A DNA stretch of 48,482 nucleotides from Candidatus Hydrogenedens terephthalaticus JGI OTU-1 (GTDB lineage: Bacteria > Hydrogenedentota > Hydrogenedentia > Hydrogenedentales > Hydrogenedentaceae): NCBI GenBank assembly GCA_000493945.1, contig AWNW01000010.1, positions 1-48,482 on the forward strand, written 5' to 3'. Position numbers and translations under genes: made by a program. The notes beneath the pieces were generated by a model that saw only the letters and a program-made list of their open reading frames with translations, searched no databases and was not told where the DNA came from. This document shows, in pieces, positions 36,492 through 46,600 of this stretch (positions are counted from its first letter, which is position 1; every line of letters begins with the position of its first letter).

Positions 36492-37866
36492 GAGATTTCT
36501 CCCGATTTTCAAACAATTGATTTAATTCTTTTATATTTTCTAAGGAAATAATTTGCAAATTTTCTGCTTTGTCAGGAATATCAGAAGGTTCTATTCTTGG
36601 AATTATACAGGTTTTAAAACCGAATTTTGCAATTTCATTAAGTCGAATTCTTGCCCCATTTACACGGCGAATTTCCCCGGATAAACCTACCTCTCCAAAA
36701 GCAGCCCAATCCGAAGCAATAGGAAGATCCCAGAAACTGGATAGCATAGAGATAACGACGGGTAGGTCAACCGCAGTTTCGTCAACAAACACTCCACCAG
36801 CAACATTGACAAAAATATCTCTATCGGAAAGGAATATACCTGCTTTTTTTTCAAGAATAGCGATTAATAAAGATACTCTTTGACTGTTTAAACCCATTAC
36901 ACCTCTACGGGGTTGCGGAATTCTACTTTTTCCAACTAAGGATTGAATTTCTACCAGCAAAGGGCGAGAACCTCCTACCATAGGAAACACGATAGAGCCA
37001 CTTACACCGACAGGCCTTTCTTGTAAAAAAATAGCACTGGGATCGGCTATTTCTTTTAATCCTTCACTACACATTTCAAATACACCAATTTCTTGGGTCG
37101 AACCAAATCGGTTTTTTATTGCCCGTAAAACTCTCAGGGAATGTTTCCCTTCCCCTTCAAAATAAAGAACCGTATCCACAATATGTTCTAAAACTTTAGG
37201 ACCGGCAATATATCCTTCTTTAGTAATATGTCCAATGATAATCATGGGAATATTTAGTTGTTTTGCTTTCTGGACTAATTCATAAGTGCATTCACGAACC
37301 TGTGTAATACTCCCGGGTAAGGAATCTACCTCTGGATTGCTGACACTTTGAATGGAATCAATAATAACTAACGAATATTGATTTGTGTCTATACTTGAAA
37401 GAATATCTGACATATCTGTTGATGAAAACATAAATAAATTTTGATGGAGTGCATTCACCCTCTGTGCCCGTTCTTTTACCTGATGAAACGATTCTTCTCC
37501 ATGCACATATAACACACTCCCATTATTTTTTGCCCACAAACCAGCCACCTGTATTACTAATGTAGACTTTCCTATACCGGGCTCTCCTCCGATCAATATT
37601 ACAGCCCCTTGAATAATCCCTCCTCCAACAACGCGGTCAAATTCTTTTATCCTTGTAGGTATCCTTTTTGATTGTTCGTCAAGATGGTTCTTTTCAAGAA
37701 TAGAAACAGGCTGAGTGTCTATCTTCTTTTGTTTGTTTTTTGTATAATTTTTAGCAATTTTTTCTAAAAAAGGATTCCATGATTCACATTGAGGACATTT
37801 GCCAAGCCATTTTGGGGATTCAAAACCACATTCTGAACATTCATAAATTTTTTTCTCATGTGCCAT
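36484..37866 (-). CDS. radA: DNA repair protein RadA (Sms)
   Basis: Helicase-like ATPase acting in branch migration during recombination. The 460-residue protein has an N-terminal C4 zinc finger (C10, C13, C24, C27), Walker A GGEPGIGKST (93-102), the RadA-specific KNRFG motif in AIKNRFGSTQEIG, and a Lon-like C-terminal domain. It is the first gene of a seven-gene minus-strand run through disA, pyrKDFE and GH4, with overlaps or short gaps throughout. Confidence 0.96.
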   Translation of the reverse strand: MAHEKKIYECSECGFESPKWLGKCPQCESWNPFLEKIAKNYTKNKQKKIDTQPVSILEKNHLDEQSKRIPTRIKEFDRVVGGGIIQGAVILIGGEPGIGKSTLVIQVAGLWAKNNGSVLYVHGEESFHQVKERAQRVNALHQNLFMFSSTDMSDILSSIDTNQYSLVIIDSIQSVSNPEVDSLPGSITQVRECTYELVQKAKQLNIPMIIIGHITKEGYIAGPKVLEHIVDTVLYFEGEGKHSLRVLRAIKNRFGSTQEIGVFEMCSEGLKEIADPSAIFLQERPVGVSGSIVFPMVGGSRPLLVEIQSLVGKSRIPQPRRGVMGLNSQRVSLLIAILEKKAGIFLSDRDIFVNVAGGVFVDETAVDLPVVISMLSSFWDLPIASDWAAFGEVGLSGEIRRVNGARIRLNEIAKFGFKTCIIPRIEPSDIPDKAENLQIISLENIKELNQLFENREKSHE

Positions 37867-37961
37867 CGTTGTAAAATCTTATTGTTCTGATTTATTTTAT
37901 TTATCATCTAAATAATATCGAAATTGTATACTGTATCCCAACTGAAAAGAAAGGATTGTAA

Positions 37962-39215
37962 ATGGAGCATTTGTTCTTTTTAACAGAAGAAGAAGTTTTG
38001 CATGTTAAAAATTATTACGGCACACCTATTTTTATTTATGATGAAAAAACCATGTTGCAAAGGGCACAGGAAGTATTAGCATTCCCCCATGCCTTTGGTT
38101 TTACTGCTCGTTTCGCAATGAAGGCACTTCCAACACGCAAAATTTTACAAAAATTTCATGCATGGGGACTTCATATAGATGCAAGCAGTGGTTATGAAGC
38201 CGAACGAGCCATTAAAGCAGGTATTCCTCCATCACATATTCAAATCACAGCCCAACAAATTCCCTACAATTTAAAAGAGTTGGTAGAACAAGGGGTTCTG
38301 TATAATGCCTGCTCCCTCCAGCAGTTAAAAGTCTATGGTGAAATGTTTCCGGGGACAGAAATCAGTGTTCGAATTAATCCCGGATTAGGTTCGGGTTCTT
38401 CCAATCGAACCAATGTGGGTGGACCTTCCGCCAGTTTCGGTATCTGGCATGAATATCTCCATCGTGTATATGAGGTAGCCAATGAATACAGATTAAAAAT
38501 CACAGGTATGCATACACATATAGGGTCGGGGTCAGACCCAGAAGTTTGGGTTCGTTGTGCTCATTTGGCTTTAGAAACAGCCGGAAAAATGCCTGATGTT
38601 CGGAGGATTAGTCTTGGTGGAGGATACAAGGTAGCACGCATGTCCAATGAAAAAACAGCCAATTTACAAGAAATAGGGAACAGAATACTGCCCGCGTTTT
38701 TTGAGTTTGAAAAAAGACATGGTAGGCAACTTCACTTAGAGATAGAACCCGGAACATATCTTGTTGCCAATGCAGGGTCACTTTTATGCAGTATTATTGA
38801 TGTAGTTGATACAGGACCTACAGGGTATCGGTTTATAAAGATTGATTCGGGTATGACAGAAAATATTCGTCCAAGTATGTATGGGGCATTACATCCGCTT
38901 ATCGTTGTCCCTCATGAGAAAGATAGTCCACGAAATAAATATTCGTATATCGTTTCAGGACATTGTTGTGAGAGTGGAGATATATTTACACCTCAACAGG
39001 GAGACCCTGAAAGTCTTGGACCGAGAGAACTATTAGAAGCAAAAATAGGCGATGTTTTAGTGGTAGAAGGAGCGGGGGCATATTGTTCAAGTCAATCTTG
39101 TAAAAACTACAATTCTTTTCCCGAATGTGGAGAATTATTACGAATAGCACCTTTTGAGTTTGAATGGATAAGAAAACCACAGACATTAGAACAAATGGTT
39201 CAGAACGAAGTATAA
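37962..39215 (+). CDS. PLP-dependent decarboxylase, LysA-like (diaminopimelate decarboxylase family)
   Basis: Fold-type III PLP enzyme of 417 residues, probably decarboxylating meso-diaminopimelate to lysine. K54 in FAMKAL binds PLP; HTHIGSG, the GGGYKVARM phosphate site, EPGTYLVANAG, and SGHCCESGD with the active-site Cys are in place. The C-terminal GAGAYCSSQSCKNYNS is a variant of the GAYxxSMSSNYN stretch of LysA, so a related substrate is possible. SD AAAGGA precedes the ATG; it is divergent from radA with 95 bases between. Confidence 0.85.
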   Translation: MEHLFFLTEEEVLHVKNYYGTPIFIYDEKTMLQRAQEVLAFPHAFGFTARFAMKALPTRKILQKFHAWGLHIDASSGYEAERAIKAGIPPSHIQITAQQIPYNLKELVEQGVLYNACSLQQLKVYGEMFPGTEISVRINPGLGSGSSNRTNVGGPSASFGIWHEYLHRVYEVANEYRLKITGMHTHIGSGSDPEVWVRCAHLALETAGKMPDVRRISLGGGYKVARMSNEKTANLQEIGNRILPAFFEFEKRHGRQLHLEIEPGTYLVANAGSLLCSIIDVVDTGPTGYRFIKIDSGMTENIRPSMYGALHPLIVVPHEKDSPRNKYSYIVSGHCCESGDIFTPQQGDPESLGPRELLEAKIGDVLVVEGAGAYCSSQSCKNYNSFPECGELLRIAPFEFEWIRKPQTLEQMVQNEV

Positions 39216-39238
39216 AATAAAATAAGGGCACATCATAT

Positions 39239-40018
39239 ATGAAAAATCTTACTGCTCTCGTTACAGGTGCCAGCAGAGGGATTGGCAAAGGAATTGTTTT
39301 AACATTAGCAAAACAAGGTTATAACATAATAGCCATAGCAAGAAATCCGAATGGGCTTCGACTTCTAAAAGAGGAAATAGAAAAAAACTATCCTGTGCAA
39401 TGTTTAGCATTTTCCCTTGACATCGGGGATTTAAAAGACCAGGAAGTATGGTTCTCTAATCATTTTCCAGCATTACCTGAAATAGACCTTCTTGTAAATA
39501 ACGCAGGAATAGCACCTGATAAGCGTTCTGATATTCTGGAGTGTTCTATAGAAAGTTATGACAAGGTTCTAAATACAAATTTGAAAGGTGTTTTCTTCTT
39601 TACTCAAAAGATTGCTCAACGAATGGTTGCTTCTATACAAAAGGATATAAAAAAAGACTACAAACCTCGCATTATCTTTATAACCAGTATTTCAGCGATA
39701 ACCGCGTCACCTAACCGAGCTGAGTATTGTATTAGCAAAGCAGGTTTAAGCATGACTTCCCAACTTTATGCTGTCCGACTTGCAGAGTATAATATACCTG
39801 TATTTGAAATACGCCCCGGAATAATTATGACGGACATGACGGAACCCGTTCGTTCAAAGTATGACGCCTTGATACAACAAGGGTTATTACTTCAAAAACG
39901 ATGGGGAACGCCAGAAGATGTAGCCAATTGTGTTAAATCTATTGCAGAAGGAAATTTTGACTATGCTACGGGGTCTGTTTTTGAAATTAGTGGAGGTTTT
40001 AGCATTTTAAGATTATAA
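39239..40018 (+). CDS. Short-chain dehydrogenase/reductase (FabG-like)
   Basis: NAD(P)-dependent SDR of 259 residues: TGASRGIG cofactor loop (9-16), NNAG, the catalytic Ser in ITSISAITAS and the YxxxK pair in EYCISKAG, followed by RPGIIMTDMT. FabG-type 3-oxoacyl-ACP reductases look like this, but so do many sugar and alcohol dehydrogenases. It starts 23 bases after the LysA-like gene and is followed by deoC. Confidence 0.88.
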   Translation: MKNLTALVTGASRGIGKGIVLTLAKQGYNIIAIARNPNGLRLLKEEIEKNYPVQCLAFSLDIGDLKDQEVWFSNHFPALPEIDLLVNNAGIAPDKRSDILECSIESYDKVLNTNLKGVFFFTQKIAQRMVASIQKDIKKDYKPRIIFITSISAITASPNRAEYCISKAGLSMTSQLYAVRLAEYNIPVFEIRPGIIMTDMTEPVRSKYDALIQQGLLLQKRWGTPEDVANCVKSIAEGNFDYATGSVFEISGGFSILRL

Positions 40019-40041
40019 TATTGTTTGAGGGTAGATATCTT

Positions 40042-40707
40042 ATGGATATTAAACGACAAGAATTAGCAAGAATGATTGACCATACCCTTCTTCGTCCTTA
40101 TGCGAGTGAGGATGACATAAGAATACTATGTCAGGAAGCAAAAGAAAACAATTTTTATGCGGTGAGTGTTAACCCAACATGGACAAAGTTGTGTGCCCAA
40201 TTACTCAAAGATACCCCTGTTAAAGTAGATGTATGTGTTGGTTTCCCTTTAGGTGCAACAACTGCTCATATTAAGGTTGCGGAGACTGCAGAAGCCATTA
40301 AAAATGGGGCTCAAGAAATTGATATGGTGATTAACATCGGTGCTTTAAAATCAGGGTATACTGCCTATGTTGAAAAGGAAATTGCTATCGTAGTTAAAAC
40401 CGCAGGTAATATTCCTGTAAAAGTTATTTTAGAGACAAGTTATTTGAGTAATGATGAAAAAGTTGCAGTATGTGAAATGGCAATACGGACAGGAGCAAAG
40501 TTTGTAAAAACTTCTACCGGATATGGAACCCAAGGGGCAACAGTGGAAGATGTGCAATTATTGCGAAAAGCAGTGGGTAAGTTTTTAGGTGTTAAGGCAG
40601 CAGGAGGCATTCGAACCTATGGGGAAGCGGTGGCTATGATAGAAGCAGGGGCTAATCGTATTGGCACAAGCACAAGTTTAGATATTTTGCAGGATGCCCC
40701 GTTATAA
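40042..40707 (+). CDS. deoC: Deoxyribose-phosphate aldolase
   Basis: Splits 2-deoxyribose 5-phosphate into glyceraldehyde 3-phosphate and acetaldehyde. The 221-residue TIM barrel has the Schiff-base lysine K156 in KFVKTSTGYG, D94 in EIDMVINIG and the second active-site lysine in GVKAAGGIRT. The frame extends to a TTG at 40021, but ATG at 40042, with a gagggtag SD region upstream, gives the standard N-terminus. Confidence 0.95.
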   Translation: MDIKRQELARMIDHTLLRPYASEDDIRILCQEAKENNFYAVSVNPTWTKLCAQLLKDTPVKVDVCVGFPLGATTAHIKVAETAEAIKNGAQEIDMVINIGALKSGYTAYVEKEIAIVVKTAGNIPVKVILETSYLSNDEKVAVCEMAIRTGAKFVKTSTGYGTQGATVEDVQLLRKAVGKFLGVKAAGGIRTYGEAVAMIEAGANRIGTSTSLDILQDAPL

Positions 40708-40750
40708 TATTTCTTTCATGAATCACATTTGTCATCAAAGGAGGTAAAAT

Positions 40751-41242
40751 ATGGATGCTATTGAGGCTATCAGAACGCGTCGCTCCGTGCGAAAATATCT
40801 GGATAAAGAAGTGCCGAAGGAATTGTTGGAAACTATTGTGGACTGTGGAAGATTATCTGCCACAGCAAGAAATGAACAACCCTGGGAGTTTATCGTAATT
40901 GTGGACAAGGAATTAAAAAGAAAGGTAGCCGAACAAACCGATAATGGAAAATTCATCAGCGAAGCAGGTGCATGTATAGCGGTTGTATGCAAAGACACAA
41001 AATATTACATTGAAGACGGTTCTGCTGCGACACAAAATATTCTCGTGTCTGCTTGTGCTTTAGGTCTGGGATCTTGTTGGGTAGCAGGAGATAAAAAACC
41101 ATACTGTGCTTCCATTTTAAAACTGCTTAATGTGCCTGAAACATACCGTCTGGTCAGTTTAGTTGCTATAGGTTATCCTGCTTCTATCCCATCACCACAT
41201 AAAAGAAGTTTAAATGAAGTTTTACATTGGAATTCTTTTTAA
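40751..41242 (+). CDS. Nitroreductase family protein
   Basis: FMN-dependent NAD(P)H oxidoreductase of 163 residues, at the short end of the family. The N-terminal RTRRSVRKYLDKEV stretch and SATARNEQPWEF phosphate/flavin region are typical; GLGSCWVAG is the second FMN-contacting loop. A near-perfect ribosome site (aaaggagg) precedes the ATG, suggesting strong translation. Substrate unknown. Its stop overlaps that of convergent ppk by four bases. Confidence 0.92.
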   Translation: MDAIEAIRTRRSVRKYLDKEVPKELLETIVDCGRLSATARNEQPWEFIVIVDKELKRKVAEQTDNGKFISEAGACIAVVCKDTKYYIEDGSAATQNILVSACALGLGSCWVAGDKKPYCASILKLLNVPETYRLVSLVAIGYPASIPSPHKRSLNEVLHWNSF

Positions 41243-43257
41243 ATACCACCATTTAGCACACTGGCAGATTGCTTAAAATAATCGTATGTAGCATACTGGG
41301 CACGAATAGTTCCCTTTCCATGCTCTACATAGCGATTCGTCTGCCGTTCATCCAGAACTCGAGCCTTAAAGTTGTCCTGGATTTGGAAGGAAATTATATC
41401 CATAACTTGTTGTTTTAGTTCTGGGGAAATAATTGGAAAAGCACATTCAACACGGTAATCAAGATTGCGTTCCATCAAATCAGCAGAAGCCATATAAATA
41501 GTTGTTTGTTCCCCTTTTCCAAAAAGATATATTCTCTGATGCTCTAAAAATCGGTCTAAAATAGAAATGGCAGAAATATTAGGATGTGGGGGCATTGCAT
41601 AAGTTGTTCGAACAACTAAATCAATTTTAACACCTGCATCGGCAGACTCTTTTAATTTCTTTACAATTCGGGTATCTGTCAGATGATTTACCTTCAGGAA
41701 AATATACCCGTTAGCACCTTTTTCTTTTTCACGGTTAATCAATTTATTCAATGATTTTCTTAGTGAGAAAGGGGAAATCCCCAGATACTCAAAATCAGGT
41801 GGGGTTAACGGAGGTAAACCGGAACTTCGGTCTAAAAGTTTAAATACCTCTTCCACTTCTTCTGTAATAGATGGGTTGGAAGTTAATAAAATACTATCCA
41901 CATATTGACGGGCAGTCTTTTCATGGAAGTTTCCTGTGGAGAGTCCTACAAAACTCTTGTTTTTCTTTTTAATTAAAAGAAATTTAGCATGCACCTTCAT
42001 AGGAGGAACACCATAAGCCACACGAACCCCTGCTTCTGACAAGCGTTCCGCTATCTGAATATTATGTTGCTCGTCAAATCGTGCCTGAAGTTCTATAGAT
42101 GCAAACACTTTTTTTCCATTCCGAGCCGCATTGATAAGAGCATTGACAATCTTTGATTGACTTGCTACACGATAAATGGTCATTTTGATTTCTTCGACAT
42201 TAGGGTCAATAGCCGATTCGCGAATAAGTCGTATAACATGGTCAAATGACTGATAAGGATATGTAAGCAAGATATCCTGTTTTTCTACTATATCTAAAAC
42301 AGGAGTAAGAGGACCATCTAAAATAGGGTGTTTCACGGGAGGTAAAGGTTCAAACAACAAGTCTTTTCTTTTGGCAGGGAAGTTCATCAAATCTTTCATA
42401 TTGTGATAGCGTCCCCCTGCTATTACTGTATCTTCCTCTGTGATTTTCAATTCTTTTAGTAATTTCTTACATAGTTTTTTTGGCATGTTCTCATCATAGT
42501 GAAAACGGGTAGGGCGACCTCCTTTTCGTTGTTCTAAAACTTTCCTCATTTTCCGAACATACCCCTCTGAGAAATCATTATCAATATCCAACTCCGCATC
42601 TCTTGACACTTTAAATTCATAAGCCTCGATATCATCAAAGGGAAATATATACAGAACATCTGTAAGGAAAAGGCGAATTACATCGTCAATATATGCAATA
42701 TTACCACTGGGTAATTCTACAAAACGAGGAAGAGAAGCGGGAATTTCTAAAACCGCATACTTTTTCTTGTCCCGCATATTCATTTGTATTGCGAAATATA
42801 ACGCACCATCGGTTAATGGGGGTAGAGGGATTTTATCCTCTAAAATTACGGGAACAAGTGTATGAAGGATATTTTCTTTAAAATAATCCGAAAGCCACTG
42901 ATATTCGGATGGTGATAACTCGTATAAATCTTCTTGTGTTAATATTCGAATACCATAATTTTCTAATTCTTTTGTAATAGTTTCATACGCCTGGCGAAAT
43001 CGTTCATCTAATTCGCGTGAAAATTCTCCGATGGCTTCTAAAAGATACACCATCTTTTGCTCCCCTAATTCAAGGCGTCTTTGAACACTGGCAACCCGAA
43101 CCTTAAAAAATTCATCCATATTGGAAGAAAAGATACCTAAAAATTTTAATCGTTCTAATAATGGATTTCGTTCATCTTCCGCTTCTTGTAAAACGCGTTC
43201 ATTAAATGAAAGAACAGAAATTTCACGGGTATAAAAAATTTTTTCTTTATTAAGCAT
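41239..43257 (-). CDS. ppk: Polyphosphate kinase 1
   Basis: Makes long-chain polyphosphate from ATP. The 672-residue protein has the N domain (1 to about 105), head domain, and two C-terminal phospholipase D-like domains. The autophosphorylated His is H423 in KVHAKFLLIK, with the second His H445 in STGNFHEKTAR. RNPLLERLKFLGIFSSNMDEF near the start is a family hallmark. It has no neighbour ppx; its stop overlaps the nitroreductase gene. Confidence 0.96.
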   Translation of the reverse strand: MLNKEKIFYTREISVLSFNERVLQEAEDERNPLLERLKFLGIFSSNMDEFFKVRVASVQRRLELGEQKMVYLLEAIGEFSRELDERFRQAYETITKELENYGIRILTQEDLYELSPSEYQWLSDYFKENILHTLVPVILEDKIPLPPLTDGALYFAIQMNMRDKKKYAVLEIPASLPRFVELPSGNIAYIDDVIRLFLTDVLYIFPFDDIEAYEFKVSRDAELDIDNDFSEGYVRKMRKVLEQRKGGRPTRFHYDENMPKKLCKKLLKELKITEEDTVIAGGRYHNMKDLMNFPAKRKDLLFEPLPPVKHPILDGPLTPVLDIVEKQDILLTYPYQSFDHVIRLIRESAIDPNVEEIKMTIYRVASQSKIVNALINAARNGKKVFASIELQARFDEQHNIQIAERLSEAGVRVAYGVPPMKVHAKFLLIKKKNKSFVGLSTGNFHEKTARQYVDSILLTSNPSITEEVEEVFKLLDRSSGLPPLTPPDFEYLGISPFSLRKSLNKLINREKEKGANGYIFLKVNHLTDTRIVKKLKESADAGVKIDLVVRTTYAMPPHPNISAISILDRFLEHQRIYLFGKGEQTTIYMASADLMERNLDYRVECAFPIISPELKQQVMDIISFQIQDNFKARVLDERQTNRYVEHGKGTIRAQYATYDYFKQSASVLNGGI

Positions 43258-43359
43258 ACAATTTTATATAAAAGGATTTATTTATATTTTCACTATTAAT
43301 TTAAGATATTTTGTGTCTATTAATCAAACCACTGTCCCATAAGATTTTTTATATTTTTA

Positions 43360-43650
43360 TTAAAAGCAAAAACTATCCTCACTTTCACCCGGACAAGGAT
43401 AATATCTCCTGATATTAAATATTTGTATTGCTCGAATTAATTCAGAGAAAGAAATGACCCAATCCTGAGGATTATAATCGCTGGAATGCGCTTGGCATTC
43501 ATGGTTTTCACCATAACCTGGAAGATAGCCATCTTCAATTTTTGAATTGATATTACAGTGATAACCTCCCGAATTAAATAATTGGATTATTCTCAATAGT
43601 TCATCTAAATCAATTATACCGTTTCTATTTATATCCGAACTATGGAAGAA
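43360..43650 (-). other. Tandem dockerin-like HSSD module at the end of the C25 peptidase
   Basis: Residues 1131-1226 hold two copies of a unit starting HSSD-x-N, then an I-x-x-x-E-L-x-R-x-I-Q-x-F-N helix and ending Y-x-C: first 1133-1162, second 1185-1216. The first has the EF-hand spacing D-x-N-x-N-G-x-I-x-x-x-E. Two repeats with a calcium-loop pattern resemble a dockerin, but a target was not recognised. Position after the EG linker suggests surface attachment or sorting. Confidence 0.7.
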
Positions 43651-46600
43651 AATATATTCACCTTCGAGAGTTCCTTCAATGTTCCCCTCACCATCTACAT
43701 TACCTTCATTGTCTCCTTCTACGATACCTTCTATTATTCCTTCTCCCTCCATAACACCTTCTATATTTCCTTCTGTAATTCCCTCGCCCTCTGCAACCCC
43801 CTCACCTTCGCTAATACCTTCATAATCCCCTTCTAAAATTCCTTCTTGTGGTATGCACTCTTTATAACTTAGAAAGTCCGACAATTCAAAATTTGGCGGG
43901 ATTCCTCCACCATTGGATAATCCTGCAATAAAACCTGAGGAAACACAATTAAGCCATGTGATAGAAATTGTTCCATCATAAAACATTTCTAATTGGACAT
44001 TGGCTTCACCGGAACCATATCTTGAAACTTTGGAGAAAGTAACAATAAAGGCATCCGTATCGAACTGATATGAAATAGAACCTGCTTTAGATGGGTCTAA
44101 ATCATCAAACATTAGCGATATTCTTGGGATAGCAAAATGTCTTTCTAATGACTCTGCATAATCATCATTACCCTGCGTAAAGGTAACATAACCATTACTT
44201 CCCACATAACATTGAGAATATTGCACCCCGTATAGATAGACATAAGTTTCTAATGGGAACTCAATCAGGGCAAAGGCATCATCCCCAATAGTAATAGGTG
44301 TTGCGTTTGTTGTAGCTTTTGGAAATTCATTTATACTTTGCAAGCATGCATGATACCTATCCGAAGAGTTATCGGGAACAAATATAATTCGGTGATTGGA
44401 CAATGGAACTGTGTCCACAATATTTGAAGTATAGTAATAAGTAAAATAATCTGGCTGATGTAGCGTAGTAAAAGTGCTACAATCTGTCGAATATTCGTTT
44501 CCTGCAATATCCGTTAATACAATCCTATATGTATATTCTGTATCCGCAATTAATCCCGCAATTAAAAATTTGTGATTTGTATCCATAGCAAGAGAATTTT
44601 CATATTTCTCAAAGGGAATCGTGCATTGACTTCCATATTCAAAACGGGCAGAACAAATTTCATCAGTCTCCAATTGAACATCCACATTTTTTATATCTGG
44701 CACTACTGATAACTGGAGTAATTGGGGGGGATAAATATCCGTTGTAGATTCGGCTGTTATTGTTTGAGGGGAACCCGATCCCGTAAACTCATCATAATAC
44801 TCTGCTGTAATTAAACCATTATGAATTACAGAAAGAAGTCCATCATTACTTTCTGTTGATAAGGTTGTTAGTTGAATGGTTCCCTCGAAAAATCCAGAAA
44901 CCTGAGTTTCGGTCAATATTATTTGTTCATTATCTCCACTACCCGATCTAACCGGAATAGAAATTTCTCCCTGTCCGGATAGATTTGCATCTGCCAGGAC
45001 AAGAGTCGCTAATGAGGAACCATTATAAATTGTTTTATCCCATTGTATACTGCCATCTGCACCTACTACCACAGGCAAATCTACTTGATAGGGCACTATG
45101 GGGTTTCCTGTAATAGTCAATTTAACTAAAGGAACAATCCCCGGGGGAGAAAAGGAAACAAGATTGCTACCAAAATTAGAACGGGCAGCACCTAATAATG
45201 TATTGGAATTAGAAATGGATATAACTGCATTCTCCCACTCAATATAAACGGATAAAGGCAAACCATTCGGGTCTACACCTGAGCCATGGGTAATATATGG
45301 GTTTTGTAATATTCCCATCCATATTTCCGTAGAAGGGTCACCTAAAAGGTTATACATCTCAAAATATCGTTTTGTTGTATTTGTATCCCCATAATAATTG
45401 AAAAATTTTAATTTTCCATTAAGTATCATTCCGGCTGTCCATGTTTTCTTCAATGAAAAGAAACTTTCTATAATAAATTTCTCGAACATATCATCTTCAT
45501 CCCAATAGGAAGTCACAGAACTACCTAAAAAGCCGACCCCACCTGCTGACGCTCTTTGCCAGGTTTCTCCGAAGCATTCGGGTTTGGCATATTGCCCTGT
45601 ATCGCATGCGAAACTAAGTATCCAGGGGTATACTGCATTAGTTAAAGAATTAACATCACTTTGCGATATAGGGGGACCGTCTGCCCAACTGACATCAGAG
45701 CCGTGACCGGAATATACTACCCATCCCCGCCCGGAATTAATCGCAGAAATTACATCAGAACTTGTCGCTCCATAAGTTACGGTATATAATTTTTGAGAAA
45801 CAAATTCTGCTGGTTCAAAATAATTTGAAATCACATAATTGTGCGTTCCTTCTGTAGTGTCATAATTATCCGAACCTGTTAAAAAAGAAGCTTTTATATA
45901 CCATGGTTCTGTAAGGGTCCATTGTGCCTTTTCATATTTAAGAATTTTATTTAAAGCATTCTGTAATTGAGTTGAACTTGATACACTAATCCTGCCTACC
46001 CATAAATCCGGGGTATAATATTCCTCTCCATCTACAATGGAATAATATAAATCTGTGATGGGATTATTAGACGCATAACCTGCAGGAGCCTGAATATAGT
46101 AAGGGTCTCCTACCAAAACCACAAATGTAGGCGGAACTTCCCAATTATTATACGCTTGTTTTATATAATTTCTAATCGCTGTAGAATTTGTCCCTATATT
46201 TGCTACATTCTCTACTGTTACGATAAAACCTCTTTGTGTCTTCCACTGAACCCATTCATTAAGTTTACTATTCCCCATAAAAGGCGCAGCAACGATAACA
46301 AGCATTCCCACAGGAATGTTATAGCCTATACTTTTTGCTTTTTCGTTAAATAACGAGGAATTTAAAATATATGGGTTCCATAAATCATCAATATATTTTG
46401 AAAAATATTTACTATCACGAGACAAAGCGGTTTTCGGAATATTCCAACGAATATCTAATAAGAGATTTTTAGTGATGGAAATTTTTGAATTTAAGGGGTC
46501 ATAACTTACAGGATAGTAGGTTATTTGATAAAGATTTTTTCCACGAACATTTCCATATTGTGCTATCTCTGCAAGATTTTCTCCATGCTTTTCATTTGAA

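Noticed and set aside
43642..43836. Plus-strand open frame opposite the EG linker
   Set aside because: Antisense shadow of the repeat codons; no ribosome site and no family features.
43651..43845. CRISPR array or DNA satellite
   Set aside because: The repetition is codon-level Glu-Gly repetition in the C25 protease frame, with no constant repeat and spacer units.
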